From: Candidatus Ferrigenium altingense
Lineage (GTDB): Bacteria > Pseudomonadota > Gammaproteobacteria > Burkholderiales > Gallionellaceae
Length of the DNA: 64,000 nucleotides
Assembly (NCBI GenBank): GCA_020621985.1
Contig: JAHRYS010000004.1
Span: 62,001-126,000, forward strand
Direction of reading: 5' to 3'
Shown: in pieces, positions 38,761 through 49,327 of the stretch
How the letters are laid out: every line of letters starts with the position of its first letter
How positions within the stretch are numbered: position 1 is the first letter of the stretch
Program-made: the position numbers and the translations under genes
The notes under the pieces: model-generated
Told to the model about the DNA's origin: nothing
The model's input: the letters and a program-made list of their open reading frames with translations, nothing else
Database searches by the model: none

Positions 38761-40203
38761 TCACCTGTTGAAAATAACGCGCGGCAAGCTGGCGCTGCGG
38801 GCGATACCCAACGCATCATGCCATCGCACACTGTCGCAATGCGTTTCGTCGAACAGCGCCTTGCTGTCGTCACCTGCCAAAGACAAATACGCGACCAGTT
38901 CCGCCAGCCCCTGTTCCAGCGGATGTTCATCCAGCAATTCGGCCAGCGTGATCTGCTCTCGCACCTGCAAGGCTTGGCGCAGATAAGCGGCAAGGCGCGC
39001 TTTGTCCAATACGACCTGGTCGAACAACGCATCGGCAACCACGTTGCCCTCGCCGCCATCAATCACCTGCGCGGTTATGCGCGGCTTGAGCGGCGGAGAA
39101 TACAGCGGGCGTTCCATAGGCAGTTCGATAGCGGGCGCAACGTCGTCAATTTCCATGAATATCCCTTCCGGCATATCCTCGCGCAAAGCCAGTGCATGAG
39201 CCTCGATCTCGTGCAGCACCTGCATGATGCGGCGGTTCTCCAGCCAGGCCTGGTCGTCCAGAAAGCGGCGCAACTGTTGCGAAAGCAAGGCCACGGTGCG
39301 CTGCGTGTACTCGCCTGCTTCCAGCCAGTCGTAATGAACCCGCTTCAACCGGGTGTCCGGTTCGAGGTCACGAACCGTTTTCAGTGCGAATACCGCATCG
39401 AGCAAAGCGCTCAACTCTTCCTGCCGTTCCAGTGACATAAGGAAATCCCAGAAAGCCCGGAAACTCTTGCCCTGATCGGAATCGGCAATCGCATCGCGCT
39501 CGCCGAAAATCGATTCCAGTAACTCGCCTTTAGCGCCGTCCCATAGTGCAATGCGCTCGCGGGTGCTGCGGTCCAGCATACGAAAATTCTGTTCGACTTC
39601 GCGGAAATCAGATAACAATTCCCGCGCCGTAGCAGCTACTTGTTGGAAACGATCTTTCAGCTCCGTATCGTCGAGCACGGCAATCTGGCCGTTCCGGATA
39701 CGCACGATCTCGCTATCAATTTCCGCCTTGCGTTTCTCCAGTTCGCGGATGCGCACTTCAGGATCGGTCTCGCTGCCTTCCACCATTTGCCGGAGCAAGT
39801 CGAACACCGTCATCAGGCGCGATTCGGTGCCCACGAAAGCGCGCTGCGTAAGGCTTTCCAGCCAGGCGATGGCTTTTTCGGTGGCCGGGGTCAGATCGAA
39901 ATGCGCCTCGTCCGACCCCGGCGGGTAATACTTGCGCAACCAACCGCGCGAATCCTGCGTCCAGTCTTCGAGATAGGCTGCCGCTGATTTGGGGAAGGCA
40001 TTTTCTCCCAGTGATTCGCGTAAATGGAACAATTCGTCTTCCAGCTTCGAAACAAGCTCCGGTTTCGCCATTGCGCGTACATTGGGTAATACAAACACCC
40101 GGTGCAGGAAGCTCGCCACCAATGGCGCATAGTCGGCCAATAACAATCGCCATGCGGGATGGTTGCGGCGCAGCAATTCGAGAGTGGCGTAATTAAGATT
40201 CAT
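38761..40203 (-). CDS. jetA: Wadjet defence protein JetA (DUF3375, kleisin-like)
   Basis: A 480-residue DUF3375 protein, the MukF/kleisin-like subunit of Wadjet. It is largely helical, with a coiled segment around 145–230 (RIRELEKRKAEIDSEIVRIR). The start at 40203 (MNLNYATLELL) fits the family opening; an ATG nine codons earlier (40230) is possible but unlike the family. Only 33 bp separate it from the uvrB stop, so it may be read through from uvrB. It is first gene of jetA–jetB–jetC–jetD. Confidence 0.88.
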   Translation of the reverse strand: MNLNYATLELLRRNHPAWRLLLADYAPLVASFLHRVFVLPNVRAMAKPELVSKLEDELFHLRESLGENAFPKSAAAYLEDWTQDSRGWLRKYYPPGSDEAHFDLTPATEKAIAWLESLTQRAFVGTESRLMTVFDLLRQMVEGSETDPEVRIRELEKRKAEIDSEIVRIRNGQIAVLDDTELKDRFQQVAATARELLSDFREVEQNFRMLDRSTRERIALWDGAKGELLESIFGERDAIADSDQGKSFRAFWDFLMSLERQEELSALLDAVFALKTVRDLEPDTRLKRVHYDWLEAGEYTQRTVALLSQQLRRFLDDQAWLENRRIMQVLHEIEAHALALREDMPEGIFMEIDDVAPAIELPMERPLYSPPLKPRITAQVIDGGEGNVVADALFDQVVLDKARLAAYLRQALQVREQITLAELLDEHPLEQGLAELVAYLSLAGDDSKALFDETHCDSVRWHDALGIARSASLPRVIFNR

Positions 40204-40236
40204 GACGTTCCATTGTACCGAATACGCCAAGAGCCA

Positions 40237-42273
<2,037 letters not shown>

Positions 42274-42960
42274 TTTACCGGCAAACTCAGGTCATTGTTC
42301 CCATTGCTGACATTAAGTAGACTGGAAGCATGACCAAAACATTGCCGCCCCAAGATTTTAGCGAAGAAGCCTTTTTCTCAGCTTACAAGCAGATCAGGAA
42401 TCTGTTTCGCAGTTATTCCCCGTCTTCTATTGTTGATTTCGCCTTAAATTATCTAAAGACACCAACCTCAAGTCCGATCGATGACTTGCAGAAACATCCT
42501 TGGTTGGTTTTTCTCCTGCTAAAGTGGGTCTTGCTTGACGAGCAGTTTTATCATCGTGACAAGCGCAATATAACAAAACAAGAATTCCAGATACTTCTAG
42601 GAAAAATGCATGGCTTAGGATCAAGATCAGTAGCACGAATGCCAAGCAAGTATATGCACCACCGTTTATGGTTTCGAAACATCTCTTACCAACAATTTCT
42701 CTATCAAGCAGATTTCAACGGCTCGGCATTTGCCAGGCAGAGTTTAATATTCGATAGTCTCTCCCCCAATCACCAATTTAGGCTTGAATTCCAGAGAGCC
42801 ACAAATATTCCTCTTGCCGATTTTTTTGAATTGTCAGCCATGCTATTGGCTCGCGTCATAGAGGACAGCAATTCACCAATTACCATATCTTGGTTTGACC
42901 TTGCCCCCGAAAAACGTATTTCTTAACTTATGGTAGATTTCAAGTTAAGGAGACGTAAAA

Positions 42961-43260
42961 ATGACGGCAGAAAAAAGCAAGAGAGCGGCATACACACTGG
43001 AGTACAAGCTGGAGGCGGTGCGATTGGTTCAGGGCGGCCAGGCATGTTTGATGACAGCCAAAGTGCTGGGTATTCCGAAGCAGACATTGGAGAATTGGGT
43101 CAGGCAGGCGGCAAAAGGGAAGCTGGCCGGTGCAGGTGCCAAGCCGGTGAGCGCAGAGCAAATGGAGCTGGCGCGCTTGAGAGCAGAACTTGCGCGGGTC
43201 AAGATGGAGCGCGACATCCTAAAAAAAGCGACGGCGTACTTTGCGCGGGAGTCAGCGTGA
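42961..43260 (+). CDS. IS3-family transposase OrfA
   Basis: A 99-residue DNA-binding protein: helix-turn-helix of the transposase 8 type (TLEYKLEAVRLV, TAKVLGIPKQTLENWVRQ) followed by a leucine-zipper-like helix (MELARLRAELARVKMERDILKKA). It is preceded by AAGGAGACGTAAAA. The run of seven A at 43221–43227 (CCTAAAAAAAGCG) is the probable site of -1 frameshifting that fuses OrfA to OrfB into the active OrfAB transposase. The stop overlaps the OrfB GTG (GTGA at 43257–43260). Confidence 0.94.
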   Translation: MTAEKSKRAAYTLEYKLEAVRLVQGGQACLMTAKVLGIPKQTLENWVRQAAKGKLAGAGAKPVSAEQMELARLRAELARVKMERDILKKATAYFARESA

Positions 43261-44153
43261 AGTACGCCTGGATTGAGCGGCATAAAAATCGTTGGCCGAT
43301 CACCCTGCAATGCGAAGTGCTGAACGTCAGCGCGAGCGGATACTTTGAGTATCAGCGTCGCAAAGGTTCTGGACACCCCGCGACGCCTGGCAAGCGCATC
43401 AATGATGAAGCCCTGCTGGTTCACATCAAGGCAGCGCATGCCGCCAGCAAAGGCGAATACGGCTGGCCGCGAATCTGGCAAGAACTCCGTGCCAGTGGTG
43501 TGCGTGTCTGGAAAGAACGGGTTCGGCGGCTCATGAAGGAACACGGCATCAAGGCACGAGGAAAGCGTAAATTTGTTGTTACCACCGACAGCAAGCATAA
43601 CCTGCCGATCGCGCCGAACTTGCTCAATCGCAACTTCCAGCCTGATACGCCCGACTGTGTATGGACTAGCGACATCACCTATATCCAGACCGATGAAGGC
43701 TGGTTGTATCTGGCTATCGTCCTTGATCTGTACAGCCGTCAGGTAGTCGGCTGGAGCATGCAAGCCCACATGCAGACCCGCTTGGTGACGGATGCGCTCA
43801 GGATGGCATGGTTCAGGAGACGACCGGAGCCCGGGCTGATCTTCCACTCGGATCGGGGTAGTCAGTATTGCAGCCACACATTCCAGCAAACGCTGGTTGA
43901 ATACGGCATGCAAAGCTCAATGAGCCGCAAAGGGAACTGCTGGGACAACGCGCCAACGGAAAGCTTGTGGGGGTCATTGAAGGTGGGACGGTTGTACGGC
44001 ATGCGGTTTGAAACACGGCGCCAGGCGATGGACGAGGTGATTGACTGGCTGACGTACTACAACCACAGAAGGCTGCACTCGACACTGGGCTATATCAGTC
44101 CGATGCAGTTCGAGAAAAACTGGTTGGCGGCACAGTTGAAGGATGCCGCATAA
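43257..44153 (+). CDS. IS3-family transposase OrfB (DDE integrase domain)
   Basis: A 298-residue catalytic part. It has an N-terminal HTH_21 segment (EYGWPRIWQELRASG) and an rve integrase core with the DDE triad: Asp in VWTSDITYI, Asp in IFHSDRGSQY, Glu in NAPTESLWGSLK, followed by the IS3-typical YNHRRLHSTLGYISP. It is in -1 frame relative to orfA and is normally made as the OrfAB fusion; a GTG start at 43257 would allow independent OrfB. No disabling mutation is seen. Confidence 0.94.
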   Translation: MKYAWIERHKNRWPITLQCEVLNVSASGYFEYQRRKGSGHPATPGKRINDEALLVHIKAAHAASKGEYGWPRIWQELRASGVRVWKERVRRLMKEHGIKARGKRKFVVTTDSKHNLPIAPNLLNRNFQPDTPDCVWTSDITYIQTDEGWLYLAIVLDLYSRQVVGWSMQAHMQTRLVTDALRMAWFRRRPEPGLIFHSDRGSQYCSHTFQQTLVEYGMQSSMSRKGNCWDNAPTESLWGSLKVGRLYGMRFETRRQAMDEVIDWLTYYNHRRLHSTLGYISPMQFEKNWLAAQLKDAA

Positions 44154-45188
44154 TGAGCGTGTTAAGAGATACGGATTACAGGGGCAAGGTCAGTTTTCAC
44201 CAGTAGCGCATCGCTACGATGCATCCACCCTCCAAATTTTTCTTGATCTTCTATCGTCCGACCTAAGCTCCTTGCGCCAATATTTAATTGGAGAAGACGA
44301 TCCAAAAAAGAGAAAAGCTAGTGAGTTGTATGAAGAAACTCATTTCGTAAAATTTCCTTTCCTAAAAGACAACGGGATATATTACCTATGGCATCCCATG
44401 CTATTCAATAGAGGGCTGGAGTACTTTGTGTATGACACATTAAGGTCTCCCAACCCGAGTAACTTTATGAATAAGTTTGGTGACCTCTTTGAAACTTATG
44501 TTCATCGTTCTATCGAATCCATCGGACTTCCGTACTTGAGGGAAGAGCAACTTCAAGAGTTGCTAGCTGGATCAGGAAAGGCAACAGACTTTCTTATTAC
44601 CGAGGATGGAGCCAATGTTTTCGTGGACGCAAAGGGTGTTGAAGTCGCTTATCTTGGAAAAGTAAGCCATATCCCAGAAGTAATACTTGGCAAAGTAGAG
44701 ACTTCGGCCCTCAAGGGGATTGAGCAAGGATTCCATACAGCCAAGAGATTAGCAGCTCAGGGCTCACTCAATAAAACCTTCCAAGCCGCCAGCGAAAATT
44801 ACCTCTTGATTGTTACTCTTAAAGAGCTCTATTTAGGGAGTGGTCAGGATTTCTACGATATGGCCGCAAAAAATAAGATTGATGCACTTGTCGGACAGGG
44901 GAGCTCCCCGCCCATACCCCTAGAAAACGTTTACTTTATAACTGTTGATGATTTGGATCATTTCGCCAATTGCGTGAATAAAGGCGAGGTGCGATTCATT
45001 GACTTCATCAGAAAAGCTGTTAGAGAAGATCGTTCTAACACAACAAAGAAATTTCACTTTCGACAACATTTATCGGCAATTGGAAAAGATGCCGGGCGTC
45101 CAGAATATTTGGAGGAGGAAATTGAGAAAATATTTAGCCGTGTTGAACGGTTACTCTCTTCCTCCAGATAAAAAATTAACAAGTGCCC

Positions 45189-45510
45189 ACAGGGTCAGCA
45201 TCGCATTACTTTCCCACAACCCCGCACCCCTCAAGCAACAGCCAGCATCAAATGCCCGACAGGTTCAGAGGTCGGCTTCACCTTTATTTCGATGTCGTAG
45301 CCGAGCCGGTTCAGGCAGTCCATCAGCTTGCGCTCGGACAGGTTGGAGAAATCGCCGCGCATCATGTCGGATACTTTCGGCTGGGTGATCCCCATGCGTT
45401 TTGCCGCCTCCTGTTGAGTCAGTCCAAGGCGGCGCATGGCCTTTCCAGCCAACAGGGTCAGCATCGCATTACTTTCCCACAACCCCGCACCCCTCAAGCA
45501 ACAGCCAGCA
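45189..45510. repeat. 59-bp perfect direct repeat bracketing a truncated regulator gene
   Basis: The 59 bases at 45189–45247 recur exactly at 45452–45510, 263 bp apart. The left copy holds the 3' end and downstream flank of the XRE-type gene (minus strand); the right copy replaces what should be the 5' part of that gene. The arrangement points to a segmental duplication or recombination that cut off the N-terminus. Confidence 0.92.
45231..45464 (-). pseudogene. XRE-family HigA-like antitoxin/regulator, probably 5' truncated
   Basis: A 77-residue helix-turn-helix protein: GLTQQEAAKRMGITQPKVSDMMRG is the DNA-binding core, followed by RKLMDCLNRLGYDIEIKV, the tail seen in HigA/XRE antitoxins of RelE-type modules. 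Relatives normally carry about 15–30 more residues before the HTH. Here that part is lost in a 59-bp repeat copied from the gene's own 3' end. The start at 45464 has GGGAAAG upstream, so a shortened protein may still be made. No toxin gene is visible alongside. Confidence 0.65.
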
Positions 45511-45645
45511 GCCGTATGAGTGCAGCAACCAAAAACCAATTGGGTTGAAAAGAAACCCCTAACCTTGATTCGCTTCGATGAGACGCTTTCGGAATCCTTG
45601 CTCAATTCCAGACAAGAACCGGGCGGCGCCCGATACCCGCGCCGA

Positions 45646-46683
45646 TCAGCCTTGTGGCAGCGGATAGGGCAGCGGCAGGAATTGCAATGCCTCGCCCTGC
45701 GGGGATTTCCAATGCACCGTTTGCGATTCGCGGCTGGAAGTCTGCATCACCGCCAGCGCGTCGTAGCCGCCGCCCGGTGCGGGTGCGGCGTTGGCGATCA
45801 TGCCGCTGGCCTGACCTTCCATGTCCGCGCTGAATAATTCATCGCCCGGCTGAGGCGCTGCGTTGCTGTCGATATGAACCAAGTACATGCGCCGCTTCGA
45901 TTTGCCGAGGTATTGCATGCGCGCCACGATTTCCTGGCCGGGATAGCAGCCCTTCTTGAAATTCACACCGCCGATGAGTTCGAAATTCGCCATCTGCGGC
46001 ACGAATTGTTCCTGTGTCTGCGGCAGGATGACGGGAATACCGGCGTGGATATTGAGCCAGTCCCAGCACACGCTGCCGGCCGGTTGCGCGTGCTGGCTCA
46101 GCGCTTGCCAGAGCGTTGGAGCATATTGTGCGGTCGTGCTGACCTGAAAGCGCGTGTCGCTGAATTTCAGCACGCCCGCCTGTTCGGTATCGGTGAATCC
46201 GAACGGCAGTTGCGGCAGCTCGCCGAATTGCTTGCTCAGGATTTCCTGCGCGTTTTCACCCGACAGGCCCAGCGAAACAATTTCGTCGCTTGCGTCGGAG
46301 ATTTTCACCTTGGCGCGCAGCACGTACATGCTGAGTTTCTTGCGCATCGGCTCGCACAGGGCACGCGGCAGTTGCAGCAGGTAATCGTCGCCATTGCGCC
46401 AGATCAGCATGGTCGCCTGCATGCGCCCTTTCGGGCTGTTCAGGCTGCTGAGTTGCGCATGATCGGCGCTAACCTCGTGAATATCGTTGCTCAGCATGTT
46501 TTGCAGGAAAGATTGCGCATCCTCGCCGGAAACACGCAGCGTGCCGAATTGGTTCAGGTCGCACAGTACCGTGCTTTGCACCGTTGCACGCAGCTCGGCA
46601 GCCGCGTCACCGAAGTGCTGCACCAGGCCCGCGTCAAAAGTTGCGCCTTGTTGCGTAAGGAATTGTTGCCAGTCTGAATTCAT
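45646..46683 (-). CDS. ygfZ: tRNA-modifying/folate-binding protein YgfZ
   Basis: A 345-residue GcvT-like protein that, in E. coli, uses folate to support iron–sulfur enzymes such as MiaB. The diagnostic motif KGCYPGQEIVARMQYLGK with its conserved cysteine is present, as is GEDAQSFLQNMLSND early on. The start at 46683 (MNSDWQQFL) is chosen because the longer frame adds residues without family likeness. The final residues (LPLPYPLPQG) extend slightly past most homologues. The RimO gene in the window encodes one kind of client enzyme for YgfZ. Confidence 0.92.
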   Translation of the reverse strand: MNSDWQQFLTQQGATFDAGLVQHFGDAAAELRATVQSTVLCDLNQFGTLRVSGEDAQSFLQNMLSNDIHEVSADHAQLSSLNSPKGRMQATMLIWRNGDDYLLQLPRALCEPMRKKLSMYVLRAKVKISDASDEIVSLGLSGENAQEILSKQFGELPQLPFGFTDTEQAGVLKFSDTRFQVSTTAQYAPTLWQALSQHAQPAGSVCWDWLNIHAGIPVILPQTQEQFVPQMANFELIGGVNFKKGCYPGQEIVARMQYLGKSKRRMYLVHIDSNAAPQPGDELFSADMEGQASGMIANAAPAPGGGYDALAVMQTSSRESQTVHWKSPQGEALQFLPLPYPLPQG

Positions 46684-46756
46684 AGCGTAGCGATTTACTT
46701 GACGCGCCGTCCCGGCCATTTACCGGGGCGGCGCAATTGACAGAATTATTTGAGCT

Positions 46757-47032
46757 TCAGGCGAAGGTGTTGACGTTTCCGCCCTTGCTTTCGCCTTCCA
46801 TGAACTGGATGCCGGGAGGCTCGGCGGCTTCCTGCGGCCGGGTTTCGGCACGCTCGGTGTTGATGTTCTGATTTTCGGCGCGGTTCATCTGCTGCGCCTG
46901 CGCAGACAGTTTTACCACCGTGGAATCCTGTTGTTTCTCCGGCTGTTTGTCACTCTTCGGCGCGGGCGGTTGCTGCTGCGGGCTGTTGACAATCGCGCTG
47001 ACGGAAGTGGCAGTGGCATTGCTGACGTCCAT
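46757..47032 (-). CDS. Small Pro/Gln-rich hypothetical protein
   Basis: A 91-residue, low-complexity, highly polar protein (NSPQQQPPAPKSDKQPEKQQD, then a short helical stretch VVKLSAQAQQMNRAE). No signal peptide, membrane span, cysteine or known motif is seen; it is predicted largely disordered. It has a GGAGCAAATC ribosome site. It lies between ygfZ and the histidine kinase gene on the same strand, with about 70–110 bp on each side. I do not recognise the family; short proteins of this look occur in Betaproteobacteria. Confidence 0.6.
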   Translation of the reverse strand: MDVSNATATSVSAIVNSPQQQPPAPKSDKQPEKQQDSTVVKLSAQAQQMNRAENQNINTERAETRPQEAAEPPGIQFMEGESKGGNVNTFA

Positions 47033-47144
47033 GATTTGCTCCTCGATAAACTTATGATGCTAACCCTACCCGTTTTTGTTACGGGCAGCAAGAAAAATAT
47101 GCCTGCCTGCTTGACGCTCGCCCGAAAGCACAAGCCGCCCGGGG

Positions 47145-48440
47145 CTACCCGGCCAAGCCTGCCGGCAACACCAGCCTGACCACCAGACCGCCTCCGGCAC
47201 GGTCTTCCAGTTGAAGCTTGCCGCCATGCAGGCGCGCGGCGCGTTCGACAATCGCCAGTCCCAAGCCTGACCCGGTCGCATCGCTGCGCGCGCTTTCCAG
47301 CCGCATGAACGGCCGTTTCGCGGCTTCGCGTTGCGCGGCGGGAATGCCCGCACCGCGATCCGCCACCGACAGGGTGACCCGGTTTCCATCCTGCCCGAGT
47401 TGCACACTAATCTCGCCGCCGCCATATTTGACGGCGTTATCCAGCAGGTTGGCAAGTGCGCGTTTCAACAGCAATGGGCGCACGGCAAGCGGCGGCACCG
47501 GCTGCAAATCGAGTGTGAGCCTGGCCTGTGCCGCGAATGGCTGCGCTGTTTTCTGCATCAGGGCTTGCAGGTCGGTCAAAACAGCGGTCTCGCTTTCATC
47601 GAGGCGCGCATAGTCTAGGAATTGCCGGATCACCGCATCCATCTGCTCCACGTCGGCAACCAGTCCCTCGCGCAGCGATTCGTCCGTGCTCAATTCGGCA
47701 GCAAGCCGCACGCGCGCCAGCGGGGTGCGCAAATCATGCGAGATGCCGGCCAATACCAGCGCGCGCTCGCGCTCATCGGCGGCGAGATCGGCGGACATCT
47801 GGTTGAAGGCGCGCGATACCGCGGCGATTTCCTTTGCGCCGCGTTCCGGCAACGGCTGCGGTGTTGCGCCCTGGCCGACCTGTTGCGCCGCCTGCGCGAG
47901 CCGCTTCAGGGGGTGTGCCACCTGGCGCGCGATGAAATAGGCGCCGAGCAGGGCCAATGCCAGCACTACGCCGCCCCAGATCAACAACACCTCCGATACC
48001 GGATGTTCGATACGCTCTCTGGGCAATGCCACCCAGAATTCCTCGCCGCCGATGAAGAAGCTCACCCACAACGCTTCCACACCGTTGCGCTGCGCCGCGA
48101 AGCGGGTATTACCGCCCAGGCTGTCGCGCACCTTCTCCGCCATCATGCGCAATTCCGGCGGATCATCGGGCAAGGCTTCGAGCACATCGGTCGTTTCCGC
48201 TATCTGCACAAGCAGCCCTTCGGATTCCGCCAATTCGGACAGCAGCGCACTGCGCCATTCCGGAGCGGCGGACAGCACCGCAGCCCGCGTGAGATTGACC
48301 ACCGACACCACCAGTTGCGCCGTCTGCCGGGTGCGCGGCTCCTGCTCGACATGGCGGAAGATCGCCACGGAGGCGGCAAACGACAGCACGATCAGGATGA
48401 CCATCAGCAGGAAAGAACGCGCCAGCAGGGTTCTCGGCAT
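47145..48440 (-). CDS. EnvZ-type membrane sensor histidine kinase
   Basis: A 431-residue kinase. Two membrane spans (about 8–28 and 152–171) enclose a periplasmic domain of some 120 residues. A HAMP domain (about 172–224) leads to the phosphoacceptor site ISHDLRTPLARV (His235), then the ATPase with NLLDNAVKYG, DRGAGIP and GSGLGLAIV. It lies 5 nt after its response regulator gene, a standard pair. EnvZ/RstB-type by sequence; osmotic or envelope sensing is inferred. The start at 48440 follows the regulator stop. Confidence 0.92.
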   Translation of the reverse strand: MPRTLLARSFLLMVILIVLSFAASVAIFRHVEQEPRTRQTAQLVVSVVNLTRAAVLSAAPEWRSALLSELAESEGLLVQIAETTDVLEALPDDPPELRMMAEKVRDSLGGNTRFAAQRNGVEALWVSFFIGGEEFWVALPRERIEHPVSEVLLIWGGVVLALALLGAYFIARQVAHPLKRLAQAAQQVGQGATPQPLPERGAKEIAAVSRAFNQMSADLAADERERALVLAGISHDLRTPLARVRLAAELSTDESLREGLVADVEQMDAVIRQFLDYARLDESETAVLTDLQALMQKTAQPFAAQARLTLDLQPVPPLAVRPLLLKRALANLLDNAVKYGGGEISVQLGQDGNRVTLSVADRGAGIPAAQREAAKRPFMRLESARSDATGSGLGLAIVERAARLHGGKLQLEDRAGGGLVVRLVLPAGLAG

Positions 48441-48445
48441 GCCGA

Positions 48446-49165
48446 TCAAGATTTGGCTCCGTCCGGCACGAACACATAGCCGTGCCCCCACACCGTCTGG
48501 ATGAAGCGCGGCTTCGCGGGATCGGCTTCGATCAGCTTGCGCAGCCGCGATACCTGCACGTCGATCGCGCGGTCGAACGGCTCATGGTCGCGGCCGCGCG
48601 CCAGTTCCATCAGCTTGTCGCGCGACAGCGGATGGCGCGGATGGGTCACCAGCGCCTTGAGCAGCGCGAATTCCCCGGTGGTCAGTGAAACCGGCGCACC
48701 AAGCTTGGTCAGCACGCGCGTGGCGAGGTTCAGCTCGCAATCGCCGAAGGTGATGCTCTTCTCTTCGGTATCGGGAGCGCCGGCCGGCTGCGATCCCTTG
48801 CGCCGCAGCACCGCGTTGATGCGCGCCACCAGTTCGCGCGGATTGAACGGCTTGGGCAGGTAATCGTCCGCGCCCATCTCCAGCCCGACGATGCGGTCGA
48901 CCTCGTCGCCCTTGGCGGTGAGCAGGATCACCGGCACGTTTTCGCCCGCGCCGCGCAGCCGCCGCAGGATCGCCAGCCCGTCCTCGCCGGGCAGCATCAG
49001 GTCGAGCACCAGCAGGTGGTAGCGGTTCAGCGACAAGGCCTTGTCCAGCGCGCTGCCGTCCGCCACCGCCTTGGCCGCGAAGCCCTGTTCGGACAAGTAG
49101 CGCAGCAACAACTCGCGCAGGCGCGCGTCGTCGTCGATGATGAGAATGCGTTGCGGGTTAGTCAT
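48446..49165 (-). CDS. ompR: OmpR-family response regulator
   Basis: A 239-residue regulator with receiver domain (acidic D11–D13, phosphoacceptor D55 in LLVLDLMLPG, LPKPF lysine) and a C-terminal winged helix (LTTGEFALLKALVTHP, RAIDVQVSRLRKLIEADP, IQTVWGHGYVF). It is closer to OmpR than to PhoB in style. It is first of the two-gene system. Divergent at 49328 is a secreted repeat protein, separated by about 160 bp that may hold OmpR boxes, though none was confirmed by eye. Confidence 0.92.
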   Translation of the reverse strand: MTNPQRILIIDDDARLRELLLRYLSEQGFAAKAVADGSALDKALSLNRYHLLVLDLMLPGEDGLAILRRLRGAGENVPVILLTAKGDEVDRIVGLEMGADDYLPKPFNPRELVARINAVLRRKGSQPAGAPDTEEKSITFGDCELNLATRVLTKLGAPVSLTTGEFALLKALVTHPRHPLSRDKLMELARGRDHEPFDRAIDVQVSRLRKLIEADPAKPRFIQTVWGHGYVFVPDGAKS

Positions 49166-49327
49166 GGCGGCATAATAGAACGAATGGCCTTTCAAGCTGA
49201 AAAAATTATCGCTTAACCGCAAGACTGAAACAAACTTTTACATCTTCGCCTCTGGTGGAAACACTTCACTTACGGTTCAATCGCATCATGCATCCACGCC
49301 CACCGTGGAACCCCGAAGGAGAAAACC

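Larger units (their letters stand above)
42896..44192 (+). mobile_element. IS3-family insertion sequence, complete, 1297 bp
   Basis: The left end (42896–42927, TGACCTTGCCCCCG…) and the reverse complement of the right end (44161–44192, TGACCTTGCCCCTG…) match at 27 of 32 positions and begin with the TG expected for this family. A 3-bp target duplication GTT flanks it (42893–42895 and 44193–44195). Inside are orfA and orfB in -1 relative phase with an A7 slippery run. The element looks intact and potentially active. It sits inside the nuclease gene. Confidence 0.95.
42330..45171 (+). pseudogene. Putative PD-(D/E)XK-type nuclease gene interrupted by an IS3-family element
   Basis: Removing 42896–44192 and one copy of the GTT target duplication joins 42330–42895 to 44196–45171 in one 513-codon frame, reading through as ITISWF–SPVAHRYD. 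The reconstructed protein has an N-terminal helical half and, in the C-terminal half, a likely restriction-fold core: Glu288 in GDLFETYV, Asp320 in ATDFLI, and Asp333-x-Lys335 in VFVDAKG. The codon use is AT-rich, unlike the neighbours, which suggests transfer. Its place next to Wadjet and uvrB suggests a defence role; it somewhat resembles GapS1-type anti-phage nucleases, but this is a weak impression. As it stands the gene is broken; 5' and 3' parts could only make truncated products that run into the element. Confidence 0.85.

Noticed and set aside
42930-43256. N-terminal extension of the IS3 OrfB frame as a real protein part
   Set aside because: This stretch is the out-of-frame reading of orfA. 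OrfB is reached by frameshifting at the A7 run or from the GTG at 43257.
45189-45510. Possible CRISPR or tandem array
   Set aside because: There are only two copies of a 59-bp unit, 263 bp apart, with gene sequence between them.
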